Assembly: GCA_043738425.1 (NCBI GenBank)
Contig: JAYUGJ010000095.1
Location: 1 to 51,140, forward strand
Source: PBB1 sp043738425
GTDB taxonomy: Bacteria; Pseudomonadota; Gammaproteobacteria; Burkholderiales; Burkholderiaceae_C
DNA length: 51,140 nt
Reading direction: 5' to 3'
In this document: positions 41,552 to 50,015 of the stretch, in pieces
How positions within the stretch are numbered: the first letter of the stretch is position 1
Layout of the letters: each line of letters opens with the position of its first letter
The notes under the pieces: generated by a model
Database searches by the model: none
What the model was told of the DNA's origin: nothing
What the model saw: the letters and a program-made list of their open reading frames with translations, nothing else
Made by a program: the position numbers and the translations under genes

Positions 41552-42211
41552 TCAGGTGCCGAAGCGGTTCCACAGCGCGCCGGCGACCGCGAAGGTGCCC
41601 AACAACGCGAACAACGTGGCACAGATCCGCATGATGGCTTTTTCGATTTTCGGGGTGACGAATCGGACCACCCCTACCGCGTAGGCGCACAACAAAACGA
41701 ACTCCAGAAAACACCACAAACCGGTCAGCACCGACGCGCTGGGAAGTAACCCCAAACCGAGCTTGCTGACGAACGGCGGGAAGAAGGAGAGAAAAAACAG
41801 CACGTCCTTCGGGTTCGACACGCCGACAAAAAAGCCTTTACCGACCAACCTTCCGAGCGGCACCACGCCGCTGCGGTGGGCGTCCAGCGTGGACCGGGAA
41901 AACTCGCTTTCGCCGGTGTGCTGCGCCGATGAAAACATGTCGAACGAAAAGTACAGCAAGTACAAGCCACCCGCCACCGTGAGTGCGGTCAACAGGTTTT
42001 GACTGAACAAAAGGAACTCGGAAAAAATGGTGCTGGCCGCAACGATCAACACGATCGATGCGACGTTGACGCCCGCGATGCAGCCGATGGCACCCTTCAT
42101 TCCAAAGCGCACCGCGCTGTCGACGACGATGACATTGACCGGGCCGGGCAGCACCAGAAAAGTCGACGTCGTGATGACGAAGCTGGCCAGCACCAGCGCG
42201 TCGATCATCAC
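41552..42211 (-). CDS. LysE/RhtB family exporter
   Basis: This 219-residue inner-membrane protein has about six helices and the family start pattern (ITTSTFLVLPGPVNVIVVDSAVRFGMKGAIGC), with FFVGVSNPKDVLFFLSFFPPF in the middle and a C-terminal helix pair. LysE/RhtB proteins export amino acids or related cationic compounds; substrate here is unknown. It lies directly downstream of speD (50 nt), so export of a polyamine-related compound is a speculative possibility. The start MMIDALV has no strong ribosome site. Confidence 0.85.
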   Translation of the reverse strand: MMIDALVLASFVITTSTFLVLPGPVNVIVVDSAVRFGMKGAIGCIAGVNVASIVLIVAASTIFSEFLLFSQNLLTALTVAGGLYLLYFSFDMFSSAQHTGESEFSRSTLDAHRSGVVPLGRLVGKGFFVGVSNPKDVLFFLSFFPPFVSKLGLGLLPSASVLTGLWCFLEFVLLCAYAVGVVRFVTPKIEKAIMRICATLFALLGTFAVAGALWNRFGT

Positions 42212-42260
42212 CGCGGTGCCATCGGTTCAATGCGTGCGGCAGCGTGCCGACGGCGGCGCA

Positions 42261-42665
42261 TCACAAAGCCAGCGCCGGGTATTTGAGGCCGCGTTTGATG
42301 AAGTTGATTTCCAACTCGGACAAGCCGAAGGCTTGTTTGAAATAGTTTTCAACAAACGCCCGGTCCATGCCGTTTCTGCAGGTGTAGACGTCGGCGCTGA
42401 TGAAGCCGTTTTTCGGGAACGTGTGGATCGCGATGTGGCTTTCTTCGATCACCACGAACCCGCTCCAACCGCCGGGGTCTTTGATGTGGTTGCCCGGGGC
42501 GAAATGCACTTCGGGCGTCGACAGCGTTTTCATGCCCAAAACGCGCGGCAGGTCGTTCAGCACGTGCAGTACCAGCACCTTGTCGTCTAGTTTTTCCAAG
42601 CTGCCGCCGTAGCCGTCGATGGTGATGTGCTCGCCGAAGTGCTGGTTGTTGTTTTGATTCGTCAT
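42261..42665 (-). CDS. speD: S-adenosylmethionine decarboxylase proenzyme
   Basis: SpeD decarboxylates SAM to provide the aminopropyl group for spermidine. The 134-residue prokaryotic (class 1) form self-cleaves at the Ser in VIEESHIAIHTFP to make the pyruvoyl group. The key residues fit the Thermotoga enzyme spacing: S76, H81 (+5) and C96 (+20, in ADVYTC). Start ATG 42665 follows homologues. speE is not nearby. 42666-42904 upstream to rapZ is non-coding. Confidence 0.92.
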   Translation of the reverse strand: MTNQNNNQHFGEHITIDGYGGSLEKLDDKVLVLHVLNDLPRVLGMKTLSTPEVHFAPGNHIKDPGGWSGFVVIEESHIAIHTFPKNGFISADVYTCRNGMDRAFVENYFKQAFGLSELEINFIKRGLKYPALAL

Positions 42666-42904
42666 GGAGTGGGAGGCGGTGCGTTGTGTGGAGAGCATGC
42701 CCGCCACTGAACAGTGGGGCATGTGCGAGGCGGATCAACCGGGTCGCGAAGGCTACTGCCGCAGCGCGGGTGTTTCTACCCTCGCATGGGGGGCAACGGC
42801 CGCATGGGTTTACCCGGCCCCAGCGGTGATTGGTCGGCCGGCGGGCGCGCCATGCGATCGACCGGCACCGCGCCTGCAGACCCACTGGTCCGCGATGCAC
42901 GACG

Positions 42905-44008
42905 TCAGTCGCGGGCGTCTAACTCGCGGTGGCGCAGCAGCGTGATGGCGTCGGCCGCAAAGCGTTTGGCCAGCGCTTCAACCAGATACACCGAGCGGTG
43001 CTGGCCACCGGTGCAGCCTATTGCCACCGTGAGGTAGCTGCGCTGGTCGTTGTTGAACGCGGGCAGCCAGCGCGCCAAAAACGTGCCGATCTGGTCGAGC
43101 ATTTCACCGACCTCGGGTTGCGCCTCGAGGTAGGCGGCGACCGCCACATCGCGGCCGTCTTGGGCGCGCAGTTCGCGGATGTAGTGCGGGTTGGGCAGCA
43201 CGCGCACATCGAACACGTAGTCGGCGTCGAGCGGCACACCGTGCTTGAACGCAAACGACTCGAACACCAGCGTGACGCGGTTGGCACGGGCGCGCACCAG
43301 GTCGCGCATCCACAGGCGCAACTGGGTCGGCCGCAGCTGGCTGGTGTCGAGCACCACCGACACTTCGCGCAGCTCAGACAGCAGCTCGCGCTCGAGCTCA
43401 ATCGCGTCGATCAGCGCACGGTGGCCTTCGCGCGCGGCGCTGTTCGCGGTGGCGTTGGTTGTGGGGTTGGTTGTGGGGTTGGTTGTGGGATTCGTTGCGG
43501 CGTTGGTCGCGACGGTGCGGTTCGTCGCTGTCGCATTGGCCACCGTCGTATTCGTCGGCGCGTTGACGCCGGTGTCGCCGGTGTCGTCGGTGTCATCGAC
43601 CGCCAGCGCGCGTTGCGACAACGGATGCGGCCGCCGCGTTTCGGAAAAGCGGCGCACCAGCGCATCGGTGCTCGCATCCAAAAACACCGACCGTATCCAC
43701 ACCCCTTCGCGTTTGAGTTGCTCCAGCAGCGGCAGCAAATGCGGCAGCGACCCGGCGCTGCGCACATCGACCGCCACGGCCACACGGTGGTCTTGCCGCT
43801 GGTGTTCCAGCCGCAGCAAGTCGCGCAGCAATTCGGGCGGCAGGTTGTCGATGCAAAAAAAGCCGGCATCTTCCAACGCGTGCAGCGCCACCGATTTGCC
43901 GGAGCCCGAAATGCCGGTGACCAGCACCACTTCGCGCAGCGGGCTGGCCAGGTCGATCGCGGCGGCGTCGGTGGGCGCGGGCGGTGCGTGGTCGGTGGGC
44001 TGGTTCAT
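42905..44008 (-). CDS. rapZ: RNase adapter protein RapZ with simple-sequence insertion
   Basis: RapZ is a P-loop protein; in E. coli it controls GlmS level through the sRNA GlmZ and binds glucosamine 6-phosphate. Signatures: LVTGISGSGKSVALHALED (Walker A), FCIDNLPPELL, FLDASTDALVRRFSETRRPHPL, DLVRARANRVTLVFESFAFKHG, DADYVFDVRVLPNPHY and IGCTGGQHRSVYLVE. At 367 residues it is about 70 longer than usual. The extra part (residues 139-193) is an Asn/Thr/Ala/Asp-rich repeat including three N-P-T-T units, lying in the surface between the two domains. AAGGAA precedes the ATG. Downstream of recN by 58 nt. Confidence 0.93.
   Translation of the reverse strand: MNQPTDHAPPAPTDAAAIDLASPLREVVLVTGISGSGKSVALHALEDAGFFCIDNLPPELLRDLLRLEHQRQDHRVAVAVDVRSAGSLPHLLPLLEQLKREGVWIRSVFLDASTDALVRRFSETRRPHPLSQRALAVDDTDDTGDTGVNAPTNTTVANATATNRTVATNAATNPTTNPTTNPTTNATANSAAREGHRALIDAIELERELLSELREVSVVLDTSQLRPTQLRLWMRDLVRARANRVTLVFESFAFKHGVPLDADYVFDVRVLPNPHYIRELRAQDGRDVAVAAYLEAQPEVGEMLDQIGTFLARWLPAFNNDQRSYLTVAIGCTGGQHRSVYLVEALAKRFAADAITLLRHRELDARD
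43437..43520 (-). repeat. 12-bp tandem repeat inside rapZ
   Basis: Three near-exact copies of AACCCCACAACC (minus strand) sit within a degenerate Asn/Thr-coding tract. Copy number can change without a frameshift. The tract is absent from typical RapZ proteins. Confidence 0.75.
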
Positions 44009-44066
44009 CGCATTTCCTTTTTGTCGGCCAAGCCGACGCGCGGTGACTCCGCACGCGGCGGCGTCT

Positions 44067-45872
44067 TCAGTGCCTGCGCGTGCGAGCGGCCGGTCGCGCG
44101 GCGTCAGCCACCGCGGGTGCGGGTGCAGGTGCAGGTGCGGTCTGCGTAGTCGGGCCAGCGGACGCAGGCGATGCAGTCGACACCATGGCTGCCATCGCCA
44201 GCATTTCCTGCGCGTGTGCCAGGCTGGTGTCCGACAAGCGCTCGCCGGCCAGCATGCGCGCAATTTCCGCCACACGGGCGGCTCCGGTCAGCGTGTGCAC
44301 ATCGCTGCGCACCGGGCCGCTGGCGCTGGTTTTCGACACCACGTGGTGGTGGTCGGCGCAGGCCGCTACCTGTGGCAGGTGGGTGACAGCCAGCACTTGG
44401 CGCTCGACGCCGAGCTGCTTCATCAAGCGGCCTACGCTGTCGGCCACCGCGCCACCCACACCGGCATCGATCTCATCAAAAATCAACGTGCCCGCGTGGC
44501 CGGGTGCACCGCTGTCGATGCCGCTGTCGGCGTGGCGGGTGTGCTGCTGGCAGGTGGTCACCGCAATGGCCAGCGCGATGCGCGACAGCTCGCCGCCCGA
44601 CGCCACTTTGGCCAGCGGCCGCGGTGTGCTGCCGGCGTGTCCGGCGACCAAAAACTCGGCCGACTCGGTGCCGTACGACTGCGGCGCGTCGTGGCGGGTC
44701 AGTGCCACCTCGAAGCGGCCGCCGGCCATGCCGAGTTGCTGCATCGCGAGCGACACCGCGTCGGCCAGCCGCGGCGCGGCGCGCTGGCGTGCCGACGCCA
44801 CGCGCGCCGCCTCGCTGTCGTACTGCGCCCGCGCGGCCTGCACACGCGCGCGCTGGGCATCGAGGTCAGCCGCCGCGTCGATCGAGCGAAGTTCGTCTTG
44901 CCACTGCGTGAGCAGCGTCGCCAATTCGGTCGGCGGTCGGCGGTAGCGGCGGGCCAAGCCCATCCAGGCCGACATGCGGTCGTCGAGTTCGCGCAGCCGT
45001 TCGGGCTCGACGTCGGTGCCATTCAAAAACGCCGCCAGCGTGTGTGCCGCGTCATGCAGTTGCACCTGTGCGCCTTGCAGCACCTCGACCACCGCGGCCA
45101 ATTCGCCGTCTATTTCTGCGGCCTGGCGCAGCCGGTCGATCGCACGTCCGGTCAAGCTGTCGGCGTTGTCGTCTGCATCGCTGATCGCGTTCAGCGCGTC
45201 GCGCGCGGCTTCCAGCAAGCTTTGCACGTTCGACAGCTTGCTGTGCTCGGCATTGAGCTGCGGCCATTCGTCAGCAGCGGGCGCGAGCTTGCCGACCTCG
45301 CCAATTTGCCATGCCAGCCGCTCGCGTTCGCGCTCGATGTCGGCCTGCTGGTGCTGCGCACGGTCGAGCACGTCGCTGGCGGCGCGCCAGCCGGCGAACG
45401 CCGCGCCTACGGCGTGCGTATCGATGCTGGCGTAGTCGTCCAGCAAGCCGCGCACTGCGGCAGCGCGGGTCAGGCTTTGCCATGCATGCTGGCCGTGGAT
45501 ATCGACCAGGTGGTCGGCCACCTCGCGCAGCTGCGCAATCGTCGCTGCACTGCCATTGACCCAGGCGCGGCTTTTGCCCTGGTTGTCGATCGTGCGGCGC
45601 AGCAGCAGCGCGTCTGCGTGGGCGAACCCGGCCTCGTCGAGCCAGGTCTTTAGGCTGGGCGGCGCATCGAACTCCGCGCTGATTTCGCAACGCTGCGCAC
45701 CTTCACGCACCACGCCCACATCGCCGCGGCCGCCGAGCGCCAGTTGCAATGCGTCGATCAATATCGATTTGCCGGCACCGGTTTCGCCCGTCAGCACCGA
45801 GAACCCCGCAGCCAATTCGACCTCGAGTTCGGTGACGATGACGAAGTCACGCAGCACCAGTCGGCGCCACAT
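44067..45872 (-). CDS. recN: DNA repair ATPase RecN
   Basis: RecN is an SMC-like ATPase acting in double-strand break repair. The 601-residue protein has Walker A (LTGETGAGKSILIDAL) near the start, long coiled-coil segments (about 160-400), the ABC signature (KVASGGELSRIALAIA) and Walker B (LIFDEIDAGVGG). After the usual end (LAHAQEMLAMA) an Ala/Pro/Thr tail of about 40 residues follows, ending ARTRRH. The start overlaps the nadK stop by one base (TGATG), so the two are coupled. The SOS box often seen before recN is not expected here, since transcription starts before nadK. Confidence 0.95.
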   Translation of the reverse strand: MWRRLVLRDFVIVTELEVELAAGFSVLTGETGAGKSILIDALQLALGGRGDVGVVREGAQRCEISAEFDAPPSLKTWLDEAGFAHADALLLRRTIDNQGKSRAWVNGSAATIAQLREVADHLVDIHGQHAWQSLTRAAAVRGLLDDYASIDTHAVGAAFAGWRAASDVLDRAQHQQADIERERERLAWQIGEVGKLAPAADEWPQLNAEHSKLSNVQSLLEAARDALNAISDADDNADSLTGRAIDRLRQAAEIDGELAAVVEVLQGAQVQLHDAAHTLAAFLNGTDVEPERLRELDDRMSAWMGLARRYRRPPTELATLLTQWQDELRSIDAAADLDAQRARVQAARAQYDSEAARVASARQRAAPRLADAVSLAMQQLGMAGGRFEVALTRHDAPQSYGTESAEFLVAGHAGSTPRPLAKVASGGELSRIALAIAVTTCQQHTRHADSGIDSGAPGHAGTLIFDEIDAGVGGAVADSVGRLMKQLGVERQVLAVTHLPQVAACADHHHVVSKTSASGPVRSDVHTLTGAARVAEIARMLAGERLSDTSLAHAQEMLAMAAMVSTASPASAGPTTQTAPAPAPAPAVADAARPAARTRRH

Positions 45873-46747
45873 CAGGCGGCTCCTGCGTTCCAGTGCAGCT
45901 TGCGGCGCAGCGTGGCGAAGTAGCTCCAGCCGGGCGGGTGCAGGAAGCGCGCCTGGTAGGCGGCGCGGCGCACGGTGATGCGGTCACCGTGCAGCAAGCT
46001 GGCCAGGCTTTGCATGTCGAAGTTGACGCTGGCGTCGCGCCCGGCGACCACCTCGACGTTGATCTGGCCGCTGTCGGGCAGCACGATCGGCCGGTTCGAC
46101 AAGTCGTGCGGCGCAATCGGCACCAGCACCAACCCCGCAATGCTGTGGTGCAGGATCGGCCCGCCGGCTGACAACGCGTAGGCCGTCGAGCCGGTGGGCG
46201 ACGCGATGATCAAACCGTCGGCACGCAGGTTGGCGACGAACTCGCCGCCGATGGTGATCTTCAGCTCGATCATGCTCGATGTCGCACTGCGGCTCACCAC
46301 CACATCGTTCAGCGCAAACGCTTCGAAAATGCTGCTGCCGTCGCGCCATACGCCGCCTTCGAGCATCGTGCGGCGCTCTTCTTCGTAGCTGCCGGCAATC
46401 ATCGGTGCCAGGGCATCGGCAAATTCACCAAACGGTATGTCGGTGATGAAGCCCAAGCGGCCCTGGTTGATGCCCACTAGCGGGATACCGAAGCGCGCCA
46501 TTTGCCGCGCGATGCCGAGCATCGTGCCGTCGCCACCGATCACCACCGCGATGTCGCAGCAGGCACCCAATTCGGTCGGCGTCAACGCGCCGTAATCAGC
46601 GAGGCCGGTGTTCAACGCGGTCTCGTATTCCATCGACACTTCGAGGCCCTGGCGGATCAAAAAGCGAGCCACTTCATCCAACACATCGCGGCTGCCCAGC
46701 GCGTTGTATTTGCCGATCAATGCGGCATGTTTGAACCGGCTTTTCAT
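45872..46747 (-). CDS. nadK: NAD kinase
   Basis: NadK phosphorylates NAD to NADP. The 291-residue protein shows the GGDGTML motif (IAVVIGGDGTMLGIARQM), GINQGRLGFITDI, ADGLIIASPTGSTAYALSAGGPI and the C-terminal GRDASVNFDMQ segment. It is divergent from hrcA with a 69-nt gap that must hold both promoters, and it is coupled to recN. This order is conserved in Burkholderiales. Confidence 0.96.
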   Translation of the reverse strand: MKSRFKHAALIGKYNALGSRDVLDEVARFLIRQGLEVSMEYETALNTGLADYGALTPTELGACCDIAVVIGGDGTMLGIARQMARFGIPLVGINQGRLGFITDIPFGEFADALAPMIAGSYEEERRTMLEGGVWRDGSSIFEAFALNDVVVSRSATSSMIELKITIGGEFVANLRADGLIIASPTGSTAYALSAGGPILHHSIAGLVLVPIAPHDLSNRPIVLPDSGQINVEVVAGRDASVNFDMQSLASLLHGDRITVRRAAYQARFLHPPGWSYFATLRRKLHWNAGAA

Positions 46748-46816
46748 GCGGAATTACACCACAGCACTTTTCGCTAAACGCTGTGTAAAAGGGCTGCAAC
46801 CTACAATGAAATTCGC
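46748..46816. promoter_or_regulatory. nadK/hrcA divergent promoter region
   Basis: A short AT-richer spacer. CACAGC (46762-46767) and GCTGTG (46782-46787) form an inverted repeat with a 14-nt centre. No CIRCE element (TTAGCACTC-N9-GAGTGCTAA) is present, so hrcA does not seem to be autoregulated by CIRCE at this site. Confidence 0.4.
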
Positions 46817-47830
46817 ATGGATGAACGCGCCCGAACCCTTCTCAAAACGCTGGTCGAGCGCTACATTGCCGACGGCCAGCCGATCGGTTCGCGCACCTTG
46901 TCGAAGGCCTCGGGACTCGACCTGTCACCGGCCACCATCCGCAACGTGATGGCCGATCTGGAAGAGCTCGGTTTGATCGCCAGCCCGCACACCAGCGCCG
47001 GCCGCATACCGACCGCGCGCGGCTACCGGGTATTTGTCGACACGATGATGACGGCGCAACCACTGCTGCTCAAAGACGCGCCGCGGTTCGAGCCGCAGCT
47101 GCTGGCCGATCACCCGCAGCGCGTCATCTCCAACGCAGCGCAGCTGCTGTCGAGCTTGTCCAACTTCGTCGGCGTGATCACCGCGCCGCGCAAGACCAGC
47201 GTGTTCCACCACATCGAGTTCATGCGGTTGAGTGAAAAGCGCGTGTTGGTCATCTTGGTCGCGCCGGACGGCGATGTGCAAAACCGCGTCATCTTCACCG
47301 CCAAGGATTACAGCCAGGCGCAACTGCTCGAGGCCAGCAACTACCTCACCGCGACCTACGCCGGCCTCGCGTTGGAAGACGTGCGTGAACGGCTGAAAAA
47401 CGAAGTCGACACCTTGCGCGGTGAGATCGCCACGCTGATGCAAGCCGCGGTGCAGGCCGGCAGCGATGCGGTCGCCGACAGCCAGGAACAAGTCGTCATT
47501 GCCGGTGAGCGCAATTTGCTCACGGTGCAAGACTTTTCCAGCGACATGGGTTCGCTGCGCAAGTTGTTCGATGTGTTCGAACAAAAGACCCAGCTGATGC
47601 GCTTGCTCGACGTCAGCAGCCGCGCCGAGGGCGTGCGCATCTACATCGGCGGTGAAAGCCAGGTGGTGCCATTCGAAGAACTGTCGGTCGTGTCGTCGCC
47701 CTACGAAGTCGACGGCATCGTGGTCGGCACGCTCGGCGTCATCGGCCCGACCCGCATGGCCTATGACCGCATGATCCAGATCGTCGACATCACCTCGCGG
47801 CTGGTCAGCAACGCGCTGAGCGCCAAGTAA
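46817..47830 (+). CDS. hrcA: heat-inducible transcription repressor HrcA
   Basis: HrcA represses groESL and dnaK operons by binding CIRCE. The 337-residue protein starts MDERARTLLKTLVERYIADG, with a winged helix (LSPATIRNVMADLEELGLI; HTSAGRIPTARGYRVFVD), then the GAF-like sensor and dimerisation parts (PEDGDV-like VAPDGDVQNRVIF, GERNLL, YIGGESQ, SVVSSPYEVDGIVVGTLGVIGPTRMAYDRMI). It is followed by a CAU tRNA. No CIRCE is visible in front of this gene. Confidence 0.96.
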   Translation: MDERARTLLKTLVERYIADGQPIGSRTLSKASGLDLSPATIRNVMADLEELGLIASPHTSAGRIPTARGYRVFVDTMMTAQPLLLKDAPRFEPQLLADHPQRVISNAAQLLSSLSNFVGVITAPRKTSVFHHIEFMRLSEKRVLVILVAPDGDVQNRVIFTAKDYSQAQLLEASNYLTATYAGLALEDVRERLKNEVDTLRGEIATLMQAAVQAGSDAVADSQEQVVIAGERNLLTVQDFSSDMGSLRKLFDVFEQKTQLMRLLDVSSRAEGVRIYIGGESQVVPFEELSVVSSPYEVDGIVVGTLGVIGPTRMAYDRMIQIVDITSRLVSNALSAK

Positions 47831-47871
47831 CGCCCACCTGCCAGCGCACACGCTGCCTACAATCACGCCGT

Positions 47872-47948
47872 GGGCCGTTAGCTCAGTTGGTTAGAGCAGA
47901 GGACTCATAATCCTTTGGTCGATGGTTCGAGCCCATCACGGCCTACCA
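47872..47948 (+). tRNA. tRNA with CAU anticodon, probably tRNA-Ile2 (or Met)
   Basis: A 77-nt cloverleaf with encoded CCA: acceptor GGGCCGT/ACGGCCT, D arm GCTC/GAGC, anticodon stem AGGA/TCCT around CTCATAA and T stem GATGG/CCATC. The T-T-A-G-C-T-C-A-G start and ACTCATAATCCTTTGGTCG resemble E. coli ileX (tRNA-Ile with lysidine-modified CAU) more than elongator tRNA-Met, but this is judged by eye. It is not an initiator: the GGG/CCC anticodon-stem pairs are lacking. Confidence 0.9.
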
Positions 47949-48286
47949 AGTTTTGCAAATCGCCTCGCCGCAGCCGTTGTGCACTAGCACCACACACCAT
48001 CCTTGGTGTGATCGCACAGCCCGGAAAACCTCCGTTTTTTTATCACCGTAATTTGCGGTGACCGGGTCCACGCGCCGATTTGCTGCGCCGAAGCGTGTCA
48101 GTTATCAAGCGCAGCTATGTGCACTTCACACTCGTTTGGTGTGCGCTAAACACCTGTCACGCCAGACCCGGCTGACATCCCACCGCTGGCCACCAAACTC
48201 CACGCCCACCCGCAACCCAGGGGTTGCTGCGCCGCGCAGGTTTAATTAGCCTGTAAGGCTGTTGTTGCAGTTGCCAGGGATGTCTC
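47949..48286. other. 338-nt gap without a gene
   Basis: Downstream of the tRNA lie a hairpin CACACC-atcctt-GGTGTG (47991-48008) and a small stem CGGA/TCCG followed by seven T (about 48020-48042), which may terminate the tRNA transcript. The rest holds no recognisable gene and must contain the promoter of the PEP-CTERM gene. Confidence 0.5.
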
Positions 48287-49468
48287 ATGCGCAAGTTGTT
48301 TTGTTCCTCGGCCAGCATGGCCGCCGCGCTGGTGTGGTTTGGAAGCGGCGTCCTACCCGCCACGGCCTGCGCGGCCACCACCGAGCTGGTAATTTTGCAA
48401 AGCGGCCCCGGTTTGTCGGCCCGCACACAAAATTTGTTGAACCAGCTGAACCACGTTACGGCCAGCCCCATCAGCGGCATCGTGTTGGATATTCCGGCGA
48501 CCTACCAGACCACGTTGGCCGGCGAGCGGCTGGACTACGGCACGGTGTTCAACAGCTGGATCCAACCGCTGGTGGGTACGCTGCCGAAGCTGGCCAACAG
48601 CTACCTGCGCATCAACCTGCGCGACGCCGGTGACCCGTTCAGCACCAGCTGGGCACCGGTGCTGGACAACTGGGCCATCGCGGCGCGCGCGGCCAAAGCC
48701 GCTGGCATGCGCGGCATCTTTTTTGACAACGAGGCGTATCAAGAGCCGCAAACTTTTGAGTTTCCCGGCACGGTGACCAACGCGGGCTTGGGCTTGGCCG
48801 CGTACCAAGAAAAGTTTCGCCAGCGCGGTGCCGATGTGATGAACGCGGTACAGGCCGAGTGGGCGAATGTCGAGATCGTCAGCCTGCACGGCCCGTATGT
48901 ATCTGAAGCCAGCACACCGCAGTCGATTCGGCTCGACCAGGTGGGTGCCGAGCCCACCGATATGCGCGGTTACTTTTTCGCCGGCATGTTGGCCGCCAAG
49001 GGCGCTGCCGCGCGGGTGACCGACGGTGGCGAGCTGTACCAGTACCGCAGCCAAGCCGATTACGACGCGTCGGTGCAATGGCGGCGCTACGCGATGCCGC
49101 AAGTGCCTGGCAGCACCGTGGTGCCCGCCGACTTACGCGACAGTTGGGCCGACAAAATCACGCTCAGCTTTGGTTTGTTCGACCAGCAGTGGCGACCCAA
49201 TGGGGCCTACCCGATGAACCCGGCGCTGTTGGAAGAAGCGCTGTTCCAGGCTTTCATGCATGCCGATTCACCGGTGTGGCTGTACGCGGAAGACCACGAC
49301 TATCTGACCGCGGGCGGAGTCGGCCAGGAATGGACCGACTCGATCCGCAGCGCACAGTCGCGCGCCTCGATTGCGCAGCAGGTGCCCGAGCCGCAAACCT
49401 GGGCATCGATGGCCGCAGGCCTGGCACTGCTGGGCGCGGCGGTGCGGCGCAGAACGCGGCCGCGCTGA
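48287..49468 (+). CDS. PEP-CTERM protein with possible enzyme domain
   Basis: This 393-residue exported protein has a signal peptide (MRKLFCSSASMAAALVWFGS, to TACAA) and a PEP-CTERM tail (VPEPQTWASMAAGLALLGAAVRRRTRPR). The 330-residue middle looks like a folded alpha/beta domain: INLRDAGDPFST, AAKAAGMRGIFFDNEAYQ and SPVWLYAEDHDYLT recall the strand ends of a glycoside-hydrolase-like TIM barrel, with acidic residues in possible catalytic places. That reading is inference. AGGGAT precedes the ATG. It stands alone downstream of the tRNA. Confidence 0.8.
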   Translation: MRKLFCSSASMAAALVWFGSGVLPATACAATTELVILQSGPGLSARTQNLLNQLNHVTASPISGIVLDIPATYQTTLAGERLDYGTVFNSWIQPLVGTLPKLANSYLRINLRDAGDPFSTSWAPVLDNWAIAARAAKAAGMRGIFFDNEAYQEPQTFEFPGTVTNAGLGLAAYQEKFRQRGADVMNAVQAEWANVEIVSLHGPYVSEASTPQSIRLDQVGAEPTDMRGYFFAGMLAAKGAAARVTDGGELYQYRSQADYDASVQWRRYAMPQVPGSTVVPADLRDSWADKITLSFGLFDQQWRPNGAYPMNPALLEEALFQAFMHADSPVWLYAEDHDYLTAGGVGQEWTDSIRSAQSRASIAQQVPEPQTWASMAAGLALLGAAVRRRTRPR

Positions 49469-49527
49469 GGCGGCAAGCGATCCAGCGCGCGTTGTAGGTC
49501 GATCGCTCGACCTGTCGCGCGCGCCTT

Positions 49528-49911
49528 TCAAGTTCGCACAAAAAGTGTTTCCAGCGGCTCGACGCCGACCTGGCGGCTGCAGTGGCCGTGGATGGTGGCG
49601 TCGAAGGTGATGCCGGCTGGCAGCGTGTCGGCCGAATAGAAATGCTGGCCCGGACCGAACCGGCGCGTGCTGCCGTCTTGCAGGCCGATCTCCATCGTGC
49701 CGCGCAGTATGAAAACCCATTGGGCGTGCCCGGTGCAATGGAAGTCACTGCGAAAGCCGACCGGGCTGCGCCGCCATTGCATGCCGCTGCCGGGCTGCAG
49801 TGCGCTGAATCGCGCCTGCGCTGAACCTTCGTTGAGTGGCAGGCTGGTTTGGTGGAATCTGGCCACGCCGTCGGCGTCGGTTTGCAATCTGATTTGGTCG
49901 AATTCGTCCAT
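49528..49911 (-). CDS. cupin-domain protein
   Basis: A 127-residue single-domain cupin, begins MDEFDQIRLQTDADG, with SDFHCTGHAQWVFILRGTMEIGLQDGS as motif 1 and FGPGQHFYSADT as motif 2; several usual metal-ligand His are present. Start at ATG 49911 preferred over a frame to 49959, since the latter runs into the Prx terminator region. Function unknown. Convergent with the PEP-CTERM gene. Confidence 0.75.
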   Translation of the reverse strand: MDEFDQIRLQTDADGVARFHQTSLPLNEGSAQARFSALQPGSGMQWRRSPVGFRSDFHCTGHAQWVFILRGTMEIGLQDGSTRRFGPGQHFYSADTLPAGITFDATIHGHCSRQVGVEPLETLFVRT

Positions 49912-49957
49912 GGCGGTGGGCGCTCCTCGATGGGCCTGGGGCGCGGTATGCCGCACC

Positions 49958-49993
49958 AAAAAAACGCCTCGCGGGGGATCCCAGCGAGGCGTT
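49958..49993 (-). terminator. rho-independent terminator of the peroxiredoxin gene
   Basis: On the minus strand, AACGCCTCGC and GCGAGGCGTT form a strong stem around an 11-nt loop, followed by T residues. It lies 53 nt after the stop at 50047. Confidence 0.85.
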
Positions 49994-50015
49994 TGGCTGG
50001 GCGGGGTGTCAGCGG

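Noticed and set aside
43245..45653. 802-codon plus-strand frame antisense to rapZ and recN
   Set aside because: It overlaps two secure conserved genes in antisense, and the product is low-complexity and unlike any family.
46762..46787. Possible CIRCE element before hrcA
   Set aside because: The inverted repeat CACAGC/GCTGTG does not match TTAGCACTC-N9-GAGTGCTAA in sequence or spacing.
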